A stretch of 64,000 nt of DNA from Bin87 sp965203855 (lineage in GTDB: Bacteria > Chloroflexota > Dehalococcoidia > Lucifugimonadales > UBA3495). How positions within the stretch are numbered: the first letter of the stretch is position 1; the number at the start of each line of letters is the position of its first letter. The DNA is taken from assembly GCA_965203855.1 (NCBI GenBank), contig CBDBDN010000008.1:310001-374000 (forward strand), written 5' to 3'. Below are positions 62,772-64,000 of this stretch, in pieces. Below the pieces are notes generated by a model. The model was not told the origin of the DNA. It saw nothing but the letters and a program-made list of their open reading frames with translations, and did no database searches. The position numbers and the translations under genes were made by a program.

Positions 62772-64000
62772 ATGCTTGCCATTGAACAGATTCGCAACGA
62801 AACCGCTGCGGTGCGCGCCGCTCTGATGCGCCGCGCCGAGGACGAGGACTGCCTGGATGAAATCCTGGCGCTGGATGCCCGGCGCCGCGCCGCCATCACT
62901 GAAGGCGACGAGCTGCGCGCCCGCCGCAACCAGGTATCGCGGGAAATCGGGCAGGCGCGGGCGCAAGGCCAGCCGCCGCCCGATGCCGTCGTAGCGGAAA
63001 TGCGCGCCGTCGGCCAGCAAATCAACACCCTGGAGGAAACCGTCCGCACGCTGGATTCCCAAATCGGCGCGGCGATGCTGGAGCTGCCCAACCTGCCGGA
63101 CGCCGGCACTCCCGACGGCACGGACGAAACCGGGAATATCGTGCTGCGTTCCTGGGGCGATTTGCCGGCCTACGACTTTGAGCCGCAGCCGCATTGGGAT
63201 CTGGCGGAACGCCTGGGCATCATTGACTTTCAGCGGGGCGTCAAGCTGGCCGGCAGCCGGTTCTATACGCTGCACGGCTACGGCGCCCGGCTGGAACGGG
63301 CCATCATCGCGTGGATGCTGGATCTGCACGGGCGGGAACATGGCTACACCGAAGTCGCGCTGCCCATCCTGGTACGCCGGGAAATTATGGAAGGCTCCGG
63401 CAACCTGCCGCTTTTCGCCGACAACCTGTATCACGATGACGAGGACGACCTCTGGCTGATACCTACCGCCGAAGTGCCGATTACCAACTTGCACCGGGAT
63501 GAAATCCTGTCCGCCGCCGACCTGCCCTTGTACTATGTAGCGCATACGCCCTGTTTCCGGCGGGAAAAGGCGGCGGCGGGGCGGGATACGCGCGGCATCA
63601 AGCGGGTGCATCAGTTCAACAAAGTGGAGATGTACAAATTCGTTGCGCCGGAAACCTCTTTTGACGAGCTGGAAGCGATGCTGGGCAACGCGGAGGCGGT
63701 ATGCCGGCGGCTCAACCTGCCGTATCGCATCTTGCAGCTGTGCGCCGGCGATATATCCTTTCCATCGGCCAAGTCTTACGACATTGAAGTGTGGGCGGCC
63801 GGCTCGCAAGAGTGGCTGGAAGTGTCGTCCTGCTCCAACTGCACCGACTTTCAGGCGCGGCGGGCCAATGTGCGCTACCGGCCCGGCGCTGGGGAGCGGC
63901 CCCGGTTCGTGCATACGCTGAACGGCTCCGGCCTGGCGCTGCCGCGGGTCATCATCGCCCTGCTGGAAAACAACCAGCAGGCGGACGGGTCGGTGCTAAT
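62772..64000 (+). CDS. serS: Seryl-tRNA synthetase, truncated by the window edge
   Basis: ATG at 62772, open to the right edge (409 codons visible). N-terminal antiparallel coiled coil (about 25-105, RRNQVSREIGQARAQGQ), motif 2 FRREKAAAGRDTRGIKRVHQF, and the start of motif 3 NGSGLALPRVIIALLEN. Only about the last 15-20 residues should be missing. Charges tRNA-Ser; in selenoprotein-making cells it also charges tRNA-Sec, which is relevant to the peroxiredoxin at 19847. Confidence 0.95.
   Translation, partial: MLAIEQIRNETAAVRAALMRRAEDEDCLDEILALDARRRAAITEGDELRARRNQVSREIGQARAQGQPPPDAVVAEMRAVGQQINTLEETVRTLDSQIGAAMLELPNLPDAGTPDGTDETGNIVLRSWGDLPAYDFEPQPHWDLAERLGIIDFQRGVKLAGSRFYTLHGYGARLERAIIAWMLDLHGREHGYTEVALPILVRREIMEGSGNLPLFADNLYHDDEDDLWLIPTAEVPITNLHRDEILSAADLPLYYVAHTPCFRREKAAAGRDTRGIKRVHQFNKVEMYKFVAPETSFDELEAMLGNAEAVCRRLNLPYRILQLCAGDISFPSAKSYDIEVWAAGSQEWLEVSSCSNCTDFQARRANVRYRPGAGERPRFVHTLNGSGLALPRVIIALLENNQQADGSVL

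Noticed and set aside
61995..63914. 639-codon minus-strand open frame opposite the Uma2 and serS genes
   Set aside because: Antisense to two clear genes; its translation is Arg/Gln/His-rich, as expected for a GC-rich shadow frame.

Overview
The window is GC-rich, densely packed bacterial chromosome. ATG, GTG and TTG starts are all used, usually behind clear Shine-Dalgarno (SD) sequences. The mix of genes suggests a Chloroflexota genome of the Dehalococcoidia/SAR202 kind: several luciferase-like flavin/F420 monooxygenases, paired class III CoA-transferases, a thiolase plus DUF35 zinc-ribbon pair, MmgE/PrpD, a GMC oxidoreductase, and mycothiol-type maleylpyruvate-isomerase-like proteins. That assignment is inference from gene content; there is no rRNA marker here.

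Layout. 1-6 kb: a DNA methylase running off the left edge, divergent from a large AT-richer ATPase/nuclease-like gene (candidate defence pair). 6-8.9 kb: two DinB/maleylpyruvate-isomerase-like proteins, small membrane ORFs and a B12-binding protein. 9-17 kb: a housekeeping block (YceD, rpmF, fabD, nusB, acpP, type-4 UDG, RNase J, ftsK with a frameshift) ending in a strong terminator. 17-25 kb: DNA methyltransferase-HNH fusion, MBL exonuclease, a peroxiredoxin whose peroxidatic residue is encoded by an in-frame TGA (probable selenocysteine), a GreA with an extra N-terminal domain, an aldehyde dehydrogenase, a PIG-L deacetylase and a coiled-coil nuclease-like protein. 25-29 kb: an LLM monooxygenase and a compact five-gene minus-strand operon (HEPN-like, nucleotidyltransferase, DUF6978-like, DUF1828-like, DUF4268). 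29-33 kb: pterin dehydratase, TIM barrel, argH, rpe, rpmB. 33-45 kb: cyclase, a membrane glycosyltransferase-like gene split by a 21-C tract, two CoA-transferases, a DUF433/PIN toxin-antitoxin pair joined to a truncated HIRAN gene, DUF35 and thiolase, a secreted protein carrying a 15-G tract, a MobA-like protein and a candidate structured RNA. 45-56 kb: mostly catabolic enzymes, plus two tiny paralogous membrane proteins linked to a duplicated promoter. 56-64 kb: repeat-rich spacer, GMC oxidoreductase, type-5 UDG, a second GreA, lysS, a Uma2 nuclease and the start of serS.

A family of short palindromic repeats (core arms around GGAATGACGG) is scattered through the intergenic spaces. Three genes carry single-base disruptions of their frame and one carries a stop at a Trp position. 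At the poly-C tract the disruption looks like phase variation. The others may be real lesions or assembly errors.
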